A DNA stretch of 64,000 bases from DATMGU01 sp035555315. GTDB taxonomy: Bacteria; Pseudomonadota; Alphaproteobacteria; ATCC43930; CGMCC-115725. The position numbers and the translations under genes were made by a program. Below are positions 25,179-32,941 of this stretch, one piece after another. The stretch's first letter is position 1. Each line of letters opens with the position of its first letter. A model generated the notes under the pieces. It was not told the origin of the DNA. It made no database searches and worked only from the letters and a program-made list of their open reading frames with translations. The DNA is taken from NCBI GenBank assembly GCA_035555315.1, contig DATMGU010000060.1:62001-126000 (forward strand). Direction: 5' to 3'.

Positions 25179-26882
25179 TCACCCTGCCTGACGAGCGAGG
25201 TGGCGCGCCGCGATATAGCCGAAGGTCAGCGCCGGGCCGAGGGTGATTCCGCCGCCGGGATAATTGCCGCCCATGATGCTGGCCATGTCGTTGCCGGTGG
25301 CATAGAGGCCGGGGATCGGCGCGCCGGACGGGTCCAGCACCCGGGCGTCGCCATCCGTCTTCAGCCCGGCGAAGGTGCCGAGATCGCCGACGACAACCTC
25401 CACCGCGTAGAGCGGCCCGGCGGCGGCAATCGGGGCGAGGCAGGGGTTGGGCTTGCAATCGGGATCGCCGTTGAATCGGTTATAGGCGGTCGAACCCTTG
25501 CCGAATTGCCGGTCCTCGCCGGTCTCCATATCCTTGTTCCAGGCGGTGATGGTCGCCTGGAGTCCCGCCGGGTCGATGCCGGCCGCCGCCGCCAGCGCCG
25601 TGGCCGTGCGGCCCTGCTTGAGATAGCCGGAACGGAGATTCGGTCCGATCGGCACCGGAAAGGGCTTGACGAAGCCCAGGCCGAAACGGCGCAGGAAAGG
25701 CTTGTCCACGACCAGGAAGGCACGCGCCGCCTGGCCGCGCGGGGTGGCGGCGAACAGCGCCTGAATGAAATCGTGATAGGAATTCGCCTCGTTGACGAAG
25801 CGTCGGCCATTCGGCAGCACGGCGATCAGCCCGGGCTTGGCGCGGTCGATGAAATGCGGGAACACGCCCCAGCCGCCGCCCTTGCGCGGTACGCGGGAGA
25901 CGGGAACCCAGGCGGCGGCATTGGGATAGCCCTGCTCCACCACCGCGGACACGCTCTCGCCCAGGCGCAGCCCGTCGCCGGTATTGGTCGCCGGCGCCGG
26001 CGAGTGGTGGCCGGCATTGTCCGAATCATGCGGGAACAGGGCGCGCCGCCGCGCCTTGTCCTGCGGGAAACCACCGGCCGCCAGCACCACGCCACGACGG
26101 GCGCGGACCGTGACCGCGCCGTCCTTCGCCCCCAGCATGGCGCCCTGGACCGCGCCGTCGGCCGCACGTTCCAGCCGCAGGGCAGGCGCCTCGGTCCAGA
26201 CCTTCACCCCAAGGTCCAGCGCGCTGCGGAAGAGCCGGGCGGCCAGGGCGTTGCCGTTGGTCAGCAGCATACCGCGGCCGTGGAGGAGGAGGTCGCGCGC
26301 ATGCGCGGCGAGCCGCCCCACCACATAGCCGGCCGAGGTCAGTGAGCGGGTCACGTTGAAGAAGTGCTTCAGCTCCGGCCCGGAGCCGATCATCAGCCCG
26401 GCGAAAGTCAGTTCCGGCAAGGGGGGCCGCAACCGCTTCAGCTCCTTGCCCAAGCCCTGGGCACGATAGGGCTTGGCCTTGATGGAGCGCCCGCCGGACC
26501 GGCCGCCCGGCGCCGTCGGGTGGTAATCCGAGAAGGCGGAGGCCGGCTCGAACTGTAGCTGGGTCTGGGTGTCGAAGAACTCGATCGCGGCGGGACCCGC
26601 ATCCAGGAAGGCGTCGACGCAGGCGGGATTGAAATGGTTGCCGGCCTCGTGGCGCAGATAGGTGCGCGCCGCCTCCACGGTATCCTCGATGCCGTCACGG
26701 CGGGAGATCGGGTTGTTCGGCACCCACATGAAGCCACCGGACAGCGCGGTGGTGCCGCCGACCCACGGCGTCTTCTCCGCCAGGATGACGTCCAGCCCCC
26801 GTGCCGCGGCGCAGACCGCGACCGCGAGGCCGCCGGCGCCGGAACCGACCACCAACACGTCGCATTCGACCATCTTGGACAT
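25179..26882 (-). CDS. FAD-dependent dehydrogenase, 3-ketosteroid dehydrogenase/fumarate reductase-like
   Basis: Flavoprotein of 567 residues. The FAD dinucleotide fold is VLVVGSGAGGLAVAVCAAARG; WVGGTTALSGGFMWVPNN, RFVNEANSYHDFI and the C-terminal NYPGGGITLGPALTFGYIAARHLA are hallmarks of the KstD/Kst4D and fumarate-reductase flavoprotein group. Such enzymes introduce C=C bonds next to a ketone in steroids or cyclic ketones. The ATG at 26882 has a purine-rich GGAAGGAAG upstream; a longer form from 26927 is less likely. A degenerate copy of the IclR operator lies at 26947-26960. The true substrate is unknown. Confidence 0.85.
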   Translation of the reverse strand: MSKMVECDVLVVGSGAGGLAVAVCAAARGLDVILAEKTPWVGGTTALSGGFMWVPNNPISRRDGIEDTVEAARTYLRHEAGNHFNPACVDAFLDAGPAAIEFFDTQTQLQFEPASAFSDYHPTAPGGRSGGRSIKAKPYRAQGLGKELKRLRPPLPELTFAGLMIGSGPELKHFFNVTRSLTSAGYVVGRLAAHARDLLLHGRGMLLTNGNALAARLFRSALDLGVKVWTEAPALRLERAADGAVQGAMLGAKDGAVTVRARRGVVLAAGGFPQDKARRRALFPHDSDNAGHHSPAPATNTGDGLRLGESVSAVVEQGYPNAAAWVPVSRVPRKGGGWGVFPHFIDRAKPGLIAVLPNGRRFVNEANSYHDFIQALFAATPRGQAARAFLVVDKPFLRRFGLGFVKPFPVPIGPNLRSGYLKQGRTATALAAAAGIDPAGLQATITAWNKDMETGEDRQFGKGSTAYNRFNGDPDCKPNPCLAPIAAAGPLYAVEVVVGDLGTFAGLKTDGDARVLDPSGAPIPGLYATGNDMASIMGGNYPGGGITLGPALTFGYIAARHLARQAG

Positions 26883-26946
26883 CCCACGGCTTCCTTCCCG
26901 AGGCGTTCTTCCGAGCAGCGCCATCATCCGCGCTTATTCGTCTAAC

Positions 26947-26960
26947 GCGAATTGATTAGC
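26947..26960. promoter_or_regulatory. Degenerate copy of the IclR operator
   Basis: GCGAATTGATTAGC matches the core GCGAACGAATTCGT of the two exact sites at 9 of 14 positions and is itself a near-palindrome. It lies 65 bases upstream of the flavoenzyme start, a spacing like that of the exact copies. The match alone could be chance. Confidence 0.3.
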
Positions 26961-27009
26961 TATGAATAGATCCCGGGATCGCGGATGTAAAGATTCGCCT
27001 CGGCATCCC

Positions 27010-27759
27010 TCAAAGGGCCAGGTAGCCGCCATCGACGACGAGCGTCGTCCCGGTGACATAGCTGGCCATGGCGGAGGCGAGGAAGACCACCGGACCGACC
27101 AACTCGTCGGGCTCGCCATAGCGGCCCATGGGGATGCGCTGCAAAAACCGTTCGGACCGTTCCGGGTTCAAGCGCGTGGCCTCGGTCATCGCGGTGGCGA
27201 AAGTGCCGGGGGCGATCGCGTTGACGCGCACGCCGTCCTTCGCCAGCTCATGCGCCATGCTCTGGGTCAAAGCGCGCAGGCCGGCCTTGGAGACCGGATA
27301 GCTGACCGACGTGCCTGTCGAAACGAAGGATGCGATCGAGGCGATGTTGACGATCGCGCCTTTCGTCGCCCGCAGCGCCGGCAGGCAAGCGGCGGAGACG
27401 TTCAGCGCGCCGGTCAGGTTCACGTCCAGCGCCGCCTGCCAAAGACGCGGCAGGTCATCGCTGTCGATCGAATGGCGCGGACAGATGCCGGCGTTGTTCA
27501 CCACGAGGGAGAGGGCACCGGCCTCCGCCGCGACACGCCCGGCCACGTCCCGGCAGGCCTGCGCATCGGTCACATCGAGCCGATAGGTCCACGCCGTCCC
27601 GCCTGCAGCGCGGATGGCATCGGCGGTGCGGGAGGCGGCCTCCCCATCCAGGTCGGTGACGATAAGCCGCGCGCCTTCCCGGGCCAGCCCCAGCGCGATG
27701 GCGGCACCGTTGCCCTGCCCGGCACCGGTCACGAGGGCGATGCGATCGGCGAGGAGCAT
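27010..27759 (-). CDS. Short-chain dehydrogenase/reductase
   Basis: Classical SDR of 249 residues: cofactor loop TGAGQGNGAAIA (Gly-rich, NAD-preferring with D after the second strand, VTDLDGE), NNAG, catalytic serine in NIASIAS and the active pair in SYPVSKAGL (YxxxK). C-terminal FLASAMASYVTGTTLVVDGG is typical. The ATG at 27759 is preceded by CGGAGGAAAAA. It likely oxidises a secondary alcohol or reduces a ketone linked to the flavoenzyme encoded just downstream. An exact copy of the 16-bp IclR operator lies 86-101 bases upstream. Confidence 0.92.
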   Translation of the reverse strand: MLLADRIALVTGAGQGNGAAIALGLAREGARLIVTDLDGEAASRTADAIRAAGGTAWTYRLDVTDAQACRDVAGRVAAEAGALSLVVNNAGICPRHSIDSDDLPRLWQAALDVNLTGALNVSAACLPALRATKGAIVNIASIASFVSTGTSVSYPVSKAGLRALTQSMAHELAKDGVRVNAIAPGTFATAMTEATRLNPERSERFLQRIPMGRYGEPDELVGPVVFLASAMASYVTGTTLVVDGGYLAL

Positions 27760-27844
27760 GGGATTTTTCCTCCGGGCCCTCTCGATCGGGGCTTTGCGCA
27801 GGGGGACGAGAACCATCCCGAGCGGTATTTAGCCAGATCATAAA

Positions 27845-27860
27845 ACGAATTCGTTCGCAA
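27845..27860. promoter_or_regulatory. Putative IclR operator, exact copy 1
   Basis: ACGAATTCGTTCGCAA, whose complement TTGCGAACGAATTCGT is identical to the sequence at 28866-28881. It contains the perfect 12-bp palindrome AACGAATTCGTT (27844-27855). It sits in the gap between the SDR start (27759) and the end of the IclR gene (27903), i.e. in the SDR promoter. Confidence 0.65.
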
Positions 27861-27902
27861 GGGACAAATTCGATCCCCGCTCGGCACCCTTCGGAACGGG
27901 CG

Positions 27903-28715
27903 TCACTTGGCGCGGGCGGTCGCGCCGGCCTCGCGATCCGGGTCGAAGCCGAGTTCCGCCGACAGGCGGCGGCCGAAGCGGTCGACCTGCGCCACCTGCG
28001 CGCTATCGGGGTCGACAGCCAGCACGCCGGCATGGCCGATGACCGTGACGGCGAATTGAAGCTGGCCAGTATAGTCGAACACCGGGACGCTGACCGCATT
28101 GACGCCCGGCACCGGAATGCCCTGCGTCGTCGCGTAACCCAGCCGCCGGATATCCGCGACCGTAAGCTCCAGAGCGGGCATCGAGGTGGGCAGGCCGATC
28201 TGGCGCTCGGCGCCACCCGCCTTCAGCTCCGCCCGCACCAAAGGCCGGACGATCGCGTCGGGCAGGAAGGCGGCGAAGAGATGGCCGGTCGCCGTGCCGG
28301 TGATGGTGAAGACGGCGCCGGCGCGCAGGTTCACATGCACCGGCTGGGCCGCCTCCTGCACCTGGATGATCGTCGGCCCATGGGTACCCCAGACGGAAAC
28401 GGTGGTCATCAGCCCCATCTCCGCCGCCAGTTCGGTCGTCGCCACGGCCGCCATGCGCAGCGGGTCGAAGCTGCGCATCCGCGCCAGGCCGAGTTGCAAG
28501 GCATAAGGGCCGAGCAAATAGCGGCCGCTGGCGGGGTCTTGGTCCACGATGCCGAGCTTGCGGAAGCTGACGAGATAGGCGTGCGCCTGCGCCGGCGCCA
28601 TTTTCGCCCGCGATGCCAGGTCCCGCAGCATGGTCGGCTGCGCCGCCTCTACCAGCGCCGCCAGCAACCGCCCGCCGACCTCGATGGATTGAACACCCCT
28701 GCCTTCGAGCCCCAT
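27903..28715 (-). CDS. IclR-family transcriptional regulator
   Basis: Regulator of 270 residues with an N-terminal winged helix (VQSIEVGGRLLAALVEAAQPTMLRDLASRAKMAPAQAHAYLVSFRKLGIV) and a C-terminal GAF-like effector domain (GTATGHLFAAFLP, YATTQGIPVPGVNAVSVPVFDYTGQLQFAVTVIG). IclR proteins bind short palindromes and respond to aromatic or carboxylic metabolites. It lies in the middle of the unit it probably controls: SDR and flavoenzyme genes on one side, solute-binding protein and MBL genes on the other, with 16-bp sites at both promoters. Confidence 0.92.
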   Translation of the reverse strand: MGLEGRGVQSIEVGGRLLAALVEAAQPTMLRDLASRAKMAPAQAHAYLVSFRKLGIVDQDPASGRYLLGPYALQLGLARMRSFDPLRMAAVATTELAAEMGLMTTVSVWGTHGPTIIQVQEAAQPVHVNLRAGAVFTITGTATGHLFAAFLPDAIVRPLVRAELKAGGAERQIGLPTSMPALELTVADIRRLGYATTQGIPVPGVNAVSVPVFDYTGQLQFAVTVIGHAGVLAVDPDSAQVAQVDRFGRRLSAELGFDPDREAGATARAK

Positions 28716-28734
28716 CCGTCCCCCACCCTTTCCG

Positions 28735-28795
28735 CTAAGACCCAGGCTTATCTAAGATCCAGGCTTACCTAACAGGACCCAGGCTTCCCTAACAG
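28735..28795. repeat. Three tandem repeats of 17-20 bp upstream of the IclR gene
   Basis: Units CTAAGACCCAGGCTTAT (28735-28751), CTAAGATCCAGGCTTAC (28752-28768) and CTAACAGGACCCAGGCTTCC (28769-28788), followed by a partial CTAACAG. They begin 20 bases upstream of the IclR start codon, so they lie in or just before its promoter. Confidence 0.75.
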
Positions 28796-28865
28796 TCCGG
28801 ACGTCGGGACCGGGGCGGGCCGCGATGGGCGAGCACCTGGCATTGCGTCGGTACCGATTCGCCAG

Positions 28866-28881
28866 TTGCGAACGAATTCGT
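28866..28881. promoter_or_regulatory. Putative IclR operator, exact copy 2
   Basis: TTGCGAACGAATTCGT, identical over 16 bases to the complement of 27845-27860. It lies 61-76 bases upstream of the solute-binding protein start, near where a promoter is expected, and is followed by AT-rich TATTTAACTACA. Confidence 0.65.
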
Positions 28882-28941
28882 ATTTAACTACATTGCGGGA
28901 CAAGGTCGGACGCAACCGGCCACAAGGGGGAGGGACCCAGG

Positions 28942-30177
28942 ATGACCGCATTCACCCGCCGGACGGCGCTGAAGACCGCCGCCGCCGCGTCGCTATTCGC
29001 CATGCCGGGTATCCACCCCGCCGCGGCCCAGAGCAGGCTGGACACCGGACCGGTGCGCATCGGCGTGCTTACCGATATGTCGAGCTGGGGACGGGACAAT
29101 GGCGGTCCCGGCTCCGTCTACGCCGCCAAGGCGGCGGTGCGGGAGGTCGGCGGCGAGGTTGCCGGGCGGAAGATCGAGGTGCTGGTCGGCGACCACCAGA
29201 TGGTTCCCGATATCGGCCTCGGCATCGCGCGGCGCTGGTTCGATCAGGAGGGCGTGCATGCGATCACCGATCTGGAAAACTCCGCGATCGCGCTGGGCGT
29301 CGGCGAGCTCGCAAAGCAGAATGATCGCATCGCGCTGATGACCGGCCCGGGATCGAGCGAGATCACCAACAGCCGTTGCAACGACCGCACGGCGCAGTTC
29401 ACCTATGACAGCTACGCCCTGGGCAAGGTGATGGCGCGCGCGGTGACGGCGCAGGGCGCCAAGACCTGGTTTTTCATCACGGCCGACTACGCCTATGGCA
29501 AGCAGCTCCAGGCCGATACCACGACCTTCGTCCAGCAGGCGGGCGGCAAGGTGCTGGGCAGTGTGGCGCACCCGTCCGGCACCATGGATTTCTCATCGCT
29601 GCTGCTGCAGGCGCAGGGATCGGGCGCCGAGGTGATCGCCTTCGCGAACACCGGCACGGATTGTACGAACTGCCTGAAGCAGGCGGCCGAGTTCGGCCTG
29701 TCGCGTGGCGGCACGCGCATCGCCGGCCTGTCGATGTTTCTGACGGACATCCATGCGGCGGGGCTTCAGGTGGCGCAGGGCGCCTATATGACGGTCTCCG
29801 ACTACTGGGATATGACGCCGGAGACGGTTGCCTGGTCGCAGGGTTATCTGAAGGAGATCGGGATGATGCCGACCATGCTGCAGACGGGAGCCTATGGCGC
29901 GGTGCGGCATTATCTCAAGGCGGTGAAGGCGGCCGGCACCACCAATTCCAGCGCCATCATGGAGAAGATGCGCGAGCTTCCCGTCACCGACATGTTCACC
30001 AAGGGCGCCGTGCTGCGCAAGGATGGGCGCGTGGTGCGCGACATGTACCTGGCGCGGGTCAAGGCGCCATCCGAGTCGAAGAAGCCCTGGGACTATCTGG
30101 AAATCGTGCAGACCGTGCGCGGCGACGATGCTTACCGGCCGCTTTCCGACTCCGTCTGTCCCCTGGTCAAAGCCTGA
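28942..30177 (+). CDS. Branched-chain-amino-acid-type ABC substrate-binding protein (orphan)
   Basis: Periplasmic binding protein of 411 residues, type I fold (Leu/Ile/Val receptor family). A Tat-like signal (TRRTALKTAAAASLFAMPGIHPAAAQ) is followed by VRIGVLTDMSSWGRDNGGPGSVYAAKAAVREVGGEVAGRKIEVLVGD and later NTGTDCTNCLKQAAEFGL, the usual hinge area, here with an unusual CTNC cysteine pair. No permease or ATPase genes are in the window, so it either serves an unlinked transporter or acts as a sensor. A strong ribosome site (AGGGGGAGGG) precedes the ATG. The MBL gene follows at 37 bases. Confidence 0.9.
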   Translation: MTAFTRRTALKTAAAASLFAMPGIHPAAAQSRLDTGPVRIGVLTDMSSWGRDNGGPGSVYAAKAAVREVGGEVAGRKIEVLVGDHQMVPDIGLGIARRWFDQEGVHAITDLENSAIALGVGELAKQNDRIALMTGPGSSEITNSRCNDRTAQFTYDSYALGKVMARAVTAQGAKTWFFITADYAYGKQLQADTTTFVQQAGGKVLGSVAHPSGTMDFSSLLLQAQGSGAEVIAFANTGTDCTNCLKQAAEFGLSRGGTRIAGLSMFLTDIHAAGLQVAQGAYMTVSDYWDMTPETVAWSQGYLKEIGMMPTMLQTGAYGAVRHYLKAVKAAGTTNSSAIMEKMRELPVTDMFTKGAVLRKDGRVVRDMYLARVKAPSESKKPWDYLEIVQTVRGDDAYRPLSDSVCPLVKA

Positions 30178-30214
30178 GAGACCGACACCCCCCGAAACCA
30201 CGAGGAACCATCGC

Positions 30215-31195
30215 ATGTCCGGCTTCGCCAGTACCAAGGATCTCGCCGACAAGACCATCTCGTTCGACGAACTGGGTCCCGGCCTCTACGGCTATACCGC
30301 CGAGGGCGATCCCAATTCCGGCATCGTGATCGGCGATGACAGCGTGCTGGTCGTCGATGCGCAGGCGACGCCGACCATGGCGCAGGACGTGATCGCGCGC
30401 ATCCGCACGGTCACCGACAAGCCGGTCCGCCATGTGGTGCTGAGCCATTACCACGCGGTGCGCGTGCTCGGCGCGTCGGCTTACGGGCAGGCGCAGATCA
30501 TCGCCTCCGACGTCACCCGCGGCATGATCGTGGAGCGCGGCCAGCAGGATATGGACAGCGAGATCGGCCGCTTCCCGCGCCTGTTCCGCGGCAAGGAGAG
30601 CATCCCTGGCCTGACCTGGCCCGCCCTCACCTTCCATAAGAAAATGACGCTGTGGATGGGCAGGCGGGAGGTGCAGATCATCCATATCGGCCGCTCCCAC
30701 ACCGCCGGCGATACGGTGGTCTGGCTGCCCAAGGAAAAGGTGCTGTATTCCGGCGACGTGGTCGAATTCGGCGCCACTCCCTATTGCGGCGACGCCCATT
30801 TCACCGATTGGCCGGCGACGCTGGCCGCCGTGAGGGCCCTGGGGGCGGAGAAACTGGTGCCGGGCCGCGGAAGGGCCCTGCTCAACCGCGCCGAATGCGA
30901 GGAGGCGATCGAAGGCACGCGCGCCTTCACCTCCGACCTTTTTGGCGCGGTGAAGACCGCTACCGCCAAGGGCGGCGAGCTCAAGGCGATCTATGACGAG
31001 GCGATGGCGACGCTGCGCCCGAAATACGGGCATTGGGTCATCTTCGACCACTGCATGCCGTTCAACGTGACCCGCGCCTATGACGAAGCCAAGGGGCTCG
31101 ACACACCGCGGATCTGGACCGCCGAGCGCGACGTGGAAATGTGGAAGGCGCTGGAGCAGGGCGCCGGAGCGAAGTCCGGCGAGTTGGATCGGTAG
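30215..31195 (+). CDS. MBL-fold hydrolase with altered metal motif
   Basis: Metallo-beta-lactamase-fold protein of 326 residues. The canonical HxHxDH motif is H78-Y-H80-A-V82-R83: the two Zn1 histidines remain but the Asp and His of the second site are replaced by Val and Arg. The later ligands are present: H162 in IHIGRSHTAGD and D181 in LYSGDVVEFG, plus a C-terminal histidine in IFDHCMPF. One metal may bind; two-metal hydrolysis is doubtful. Such variants are found with binding-protein genes in other proteobacteria (from memory). It shares the operator-controlled transcript with the binding protein at 28942. Confidence 0.85.
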   Translation: MSGFASTKDLADKTISFDELGPGLYGYTAEGDPNSGIVIGDDSVLVVDAQATPTMAQDVIARIRTVTDKPVRHVVLSHYHAVRVLGASAYGQAQIIASDVTRGMIVERGQQDMDSEIGRFPRLFRGKESIPGLTWPALTFHKKMTLWMGRREVQIIHIGRSHTAGDTVVWLPKEKVLYSGDVVEFGATPYCGDAHFTDWPATLAAVRALGAEKLVPGRGRALLNRAECEEAIEGTRAFTSDLFGAVKTATAKGGELKAIYDEAMATLRPKYGHWVIFDHCMPFNVTRAYDEAKGLDTPRIWTAERDVEMWKALEQGAGAKSGELDR

Positions 31196-31224
31196 GCGCC
31201 CAAGCCGGCCCTACATTTTATTCT

Positions 31225-31261
31225 CCATGACATCCGCCGCGCATCGTGGCGGATGTCATGG
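31225..31261. terminator. Strong hairpin between convergent genes
   Basis: Perfect 14-bp arms CCATGACATCCGCC (31225-31238) and GGCGGATGTCATGG (31248-31261) with a 9-base loop lie between the converging MBL gene (ends 31195) and gcrA (ends 31275). On the reverse strand it is followed by AGAATAAAATG rather than a U-run, so termination would be intrinsic-like but weak in U. A bidirectional role is likely from its position. Confidence 0.6.
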
Positions 31262-31274
31262 CTTCCTCGCGGTC

Positions 31275-31643
31275 TCAGCTGGCCGAGCTGCTCTTCGGCC
31301 GGACATAGGCGACCGCCGCGTGATCGGCGCAATACGGCTTGCCGACGGTGGCGCTGGCGCCGCAGAAGTGGAAATCCTTGTCGCCCGGATGGCCGATCGG
31401 CCAGGAGCAACTGGGGCCGCCCATATCCAGATATTTGGGCGGCAGCTTTTCGCGCGGCCGTTCCACGAACTTCAAGGGCGAGGGACGCGGCGTCAGCGAC
31501 AGCCGATGTGCCTTGCCGACCACGGAATTCTTGGTGACGCCCAGGCGCCGGCCGATCTCGGCGGTCGACAGACCCTCCGACCACAACTTGCCAAGAGCAT
31601 CGATCAGTTCCGGCGTCCAAACGCTTTCAATCACGACCTTCAC
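31275..31643 (-). CDS. gcrA: GcrA cell-cycle regulator
   Basis: Alphaproteobacterial sigma70-binding co-activator of 122 residues that works at promoters carrying methylated GANTC sites and drives S-phase genes. The N-terminal helix-turn-helix is VWTPELIDALGKLWSEGLSTAEIGRRLGVTKNSVVGKAHRLSL. The C-terminal sigma-interacting part holds CSWPIGHPGDKDFHFCG and PYCADHAAVAY, the cysteine/histidine pattern found in all GcrA proteins. It is shorter than Caulobacter GcrA (about 170 residues) because the middle linker is short. It is divergent from the epimerase gene, with an AT-richer 211-base promoter gap. Confidence 0.95.
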   Translation of the reverse strand: MKVVIESVWTPELIDALGKLWSEGLSTAEIGRRLGVTKNSVVGKAHRLSLTPRPSPLKFVERPREKLPPKYLDMGGPSCSWPIGHPGDKDFHFCGASATVGKPYCADHAAVAYVRPKSSSAS

Positions 31644-31854
31644 TCCATAAGGTAGCGGTTGGTTAATAAACTACCAAATATGGTACCACGTCGGCGCCCC
31701 GACGCAAGCCGATTAGCCCACCCGCGCGGATAATTTTCGTGGGAGTAGGTAGCGGCGAGCGGATATCCAAATGCGGGGGCGGTGACGCGGCCGATCCCAC
31801 GACGCGGGCATAGGCACGCAAGTCGGCGCGATCTATACCTGGAGACGACCGGGA

Positions 31855-32922
31855 ATGAGCGGGCCGACCCAGCCGTTCTGCGTGGGAGCCGACCAGAAAG
31901 CAAACACCTTGGTAGAAAACCCGTCGATCGCGAAATCCTTTCAGGGCGCCAAGGTGATCATCACCGGCGGCCTCGGCTTCATCGGCTCGACCCTGGCGCG
32001 CCGCCTGGTGGCGCTGGGCGCCGACGTGCTGCTGGTCGACAGCCTGATTCCGGAATATGGCGGCAACCCATTCAACATCGACGGGCTGGCCGCCGAGGGG
32101 CCCGGGCGGGTGGCGGTCAACATCTCGGACATCCGCGACATCCATGGCCTCAGCCACCTGATCCGCGGCCGGGAGTATCTGTTCAACCTCGCCGGCCAGA
32201 CCAGCCACCTTGATTCGATGAACGACCCGATCGCCGATCTGGAGATCAATTGCTCGGCGCAATTGGCGCTGCTGGAGGCTTGCCGGCGGATCAACCCGGA
32301 CATCACGGTGGTCTATGCCAGCACAAGGCAGATCTACGGCCGGCCGGACAGCCTGCCGGTCGACGAGCGGCATCTGCTGCGCCCGGTCGATGTCAACGGC
32401 GTCAACAAGATGGCCGGCGAGGCCTATCACATCCTGTATCATCAGGTTTACGGCATGCGCACCTCGGCGCTGCGCCTGACCAATACCTATGGCCCGCGCA
32501 TGCGCATCAAGGATGCCCGGCAGACCTTCGTCGGCGTCTGGCTGCGGCTGGTGCTGGAAGGCAAGCCGTTCGACGTCTGGGGCGGCGAGCAACTGCGCGA
32601 TTTCACCTTCGCCGACGACGCGGTCGAGGCGTTCCTGGCCGCCGCGACGACCGATGCCGCCGCCGGCCGGGCCTTCAACATCGGCGGCTTGGCGCCGATC
32701 AACCTCGCCGATCTCGCCCGGACCCTGGTCGAGGCGCATGGCGGCGGCGATTTCCGGATCATGGAGTTCCCGGCCGAGCGCAAGCGCATCGATATCGGCG
32801 ATTACTATGCCGATGACGGCCTGTTCCGCTCGATCACCGGCTGGCAGCCGACCGTACCGATCCATGAGGGGCTGAGCCGGTCGCTGGCGTTCTACCGCGA
32901 GCATCTCGCGCATTATCTCTAA
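31855..32922 (+). CDS. NAD-dependent nucleotide-sugar epimerase/dehydratase
   Basis: Extended SDR of 355 residues acting on a nucleotide-linked sugar. NAD motif ITGGLGFIGS (37-45), YASTRQIYGRP with the catalytic Ser-Thr (156-157), then RPVDVNGVNKMAGEAYH, where the usual catalytic Tyr of YxxxK is Asn (N181) while Lys185 is kept, and ALRLTNTYGPRMR for the substrate pocket. Loss of the Tyr suggests unusual chemistry or a different residue in that role. The ATG at 31855 has GGAGA upstream and leaves a 30-residue leader. The aminotransferase gene follows at 19 bases: together they would make an amino sugar. Confidence 0.88.
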   Translation: MSGPTQPFCVGADQKANTLVENPSIAKSFQGAKVIITGGLGFIGSTLARRLVALGADVLLVDSLIPEYGGNPFNIDGLAAEGPGRVAVNISDIRDIHGLSHLIRGREYLFNLAGQTSHLDSMNDPIADLEINCSAQLALLEACRRINPDITVVYASTRQIYGRPDSLPVDERHLLRPVDVNGVNKMAGEAYHILYHQVYGMRTSALRLTNTYGPRMRIKDARQTFVGVWLRLVLEGKPFDVWGGEQLRDFTFADDAVEAFLAAATTDAAAGRAFNIGGLAPINLADLARTLVEAHGGGDFRIMEFPAERKRIDIGDYYADDGLFRSITGWQPTVPIHEGLSRSLAFYREHLAHYL

Positions 32923-32941
32923 AGCGAAACGAAAGCCGCCG

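Noticed and set aside
26969..26980. GATCCCGGGATC palindrome upstream of the flavoenzyme gene
   Set aside because: Palindromes of this length in GC-rich DNA occur by chance, and it does not match the other operators of the unit.
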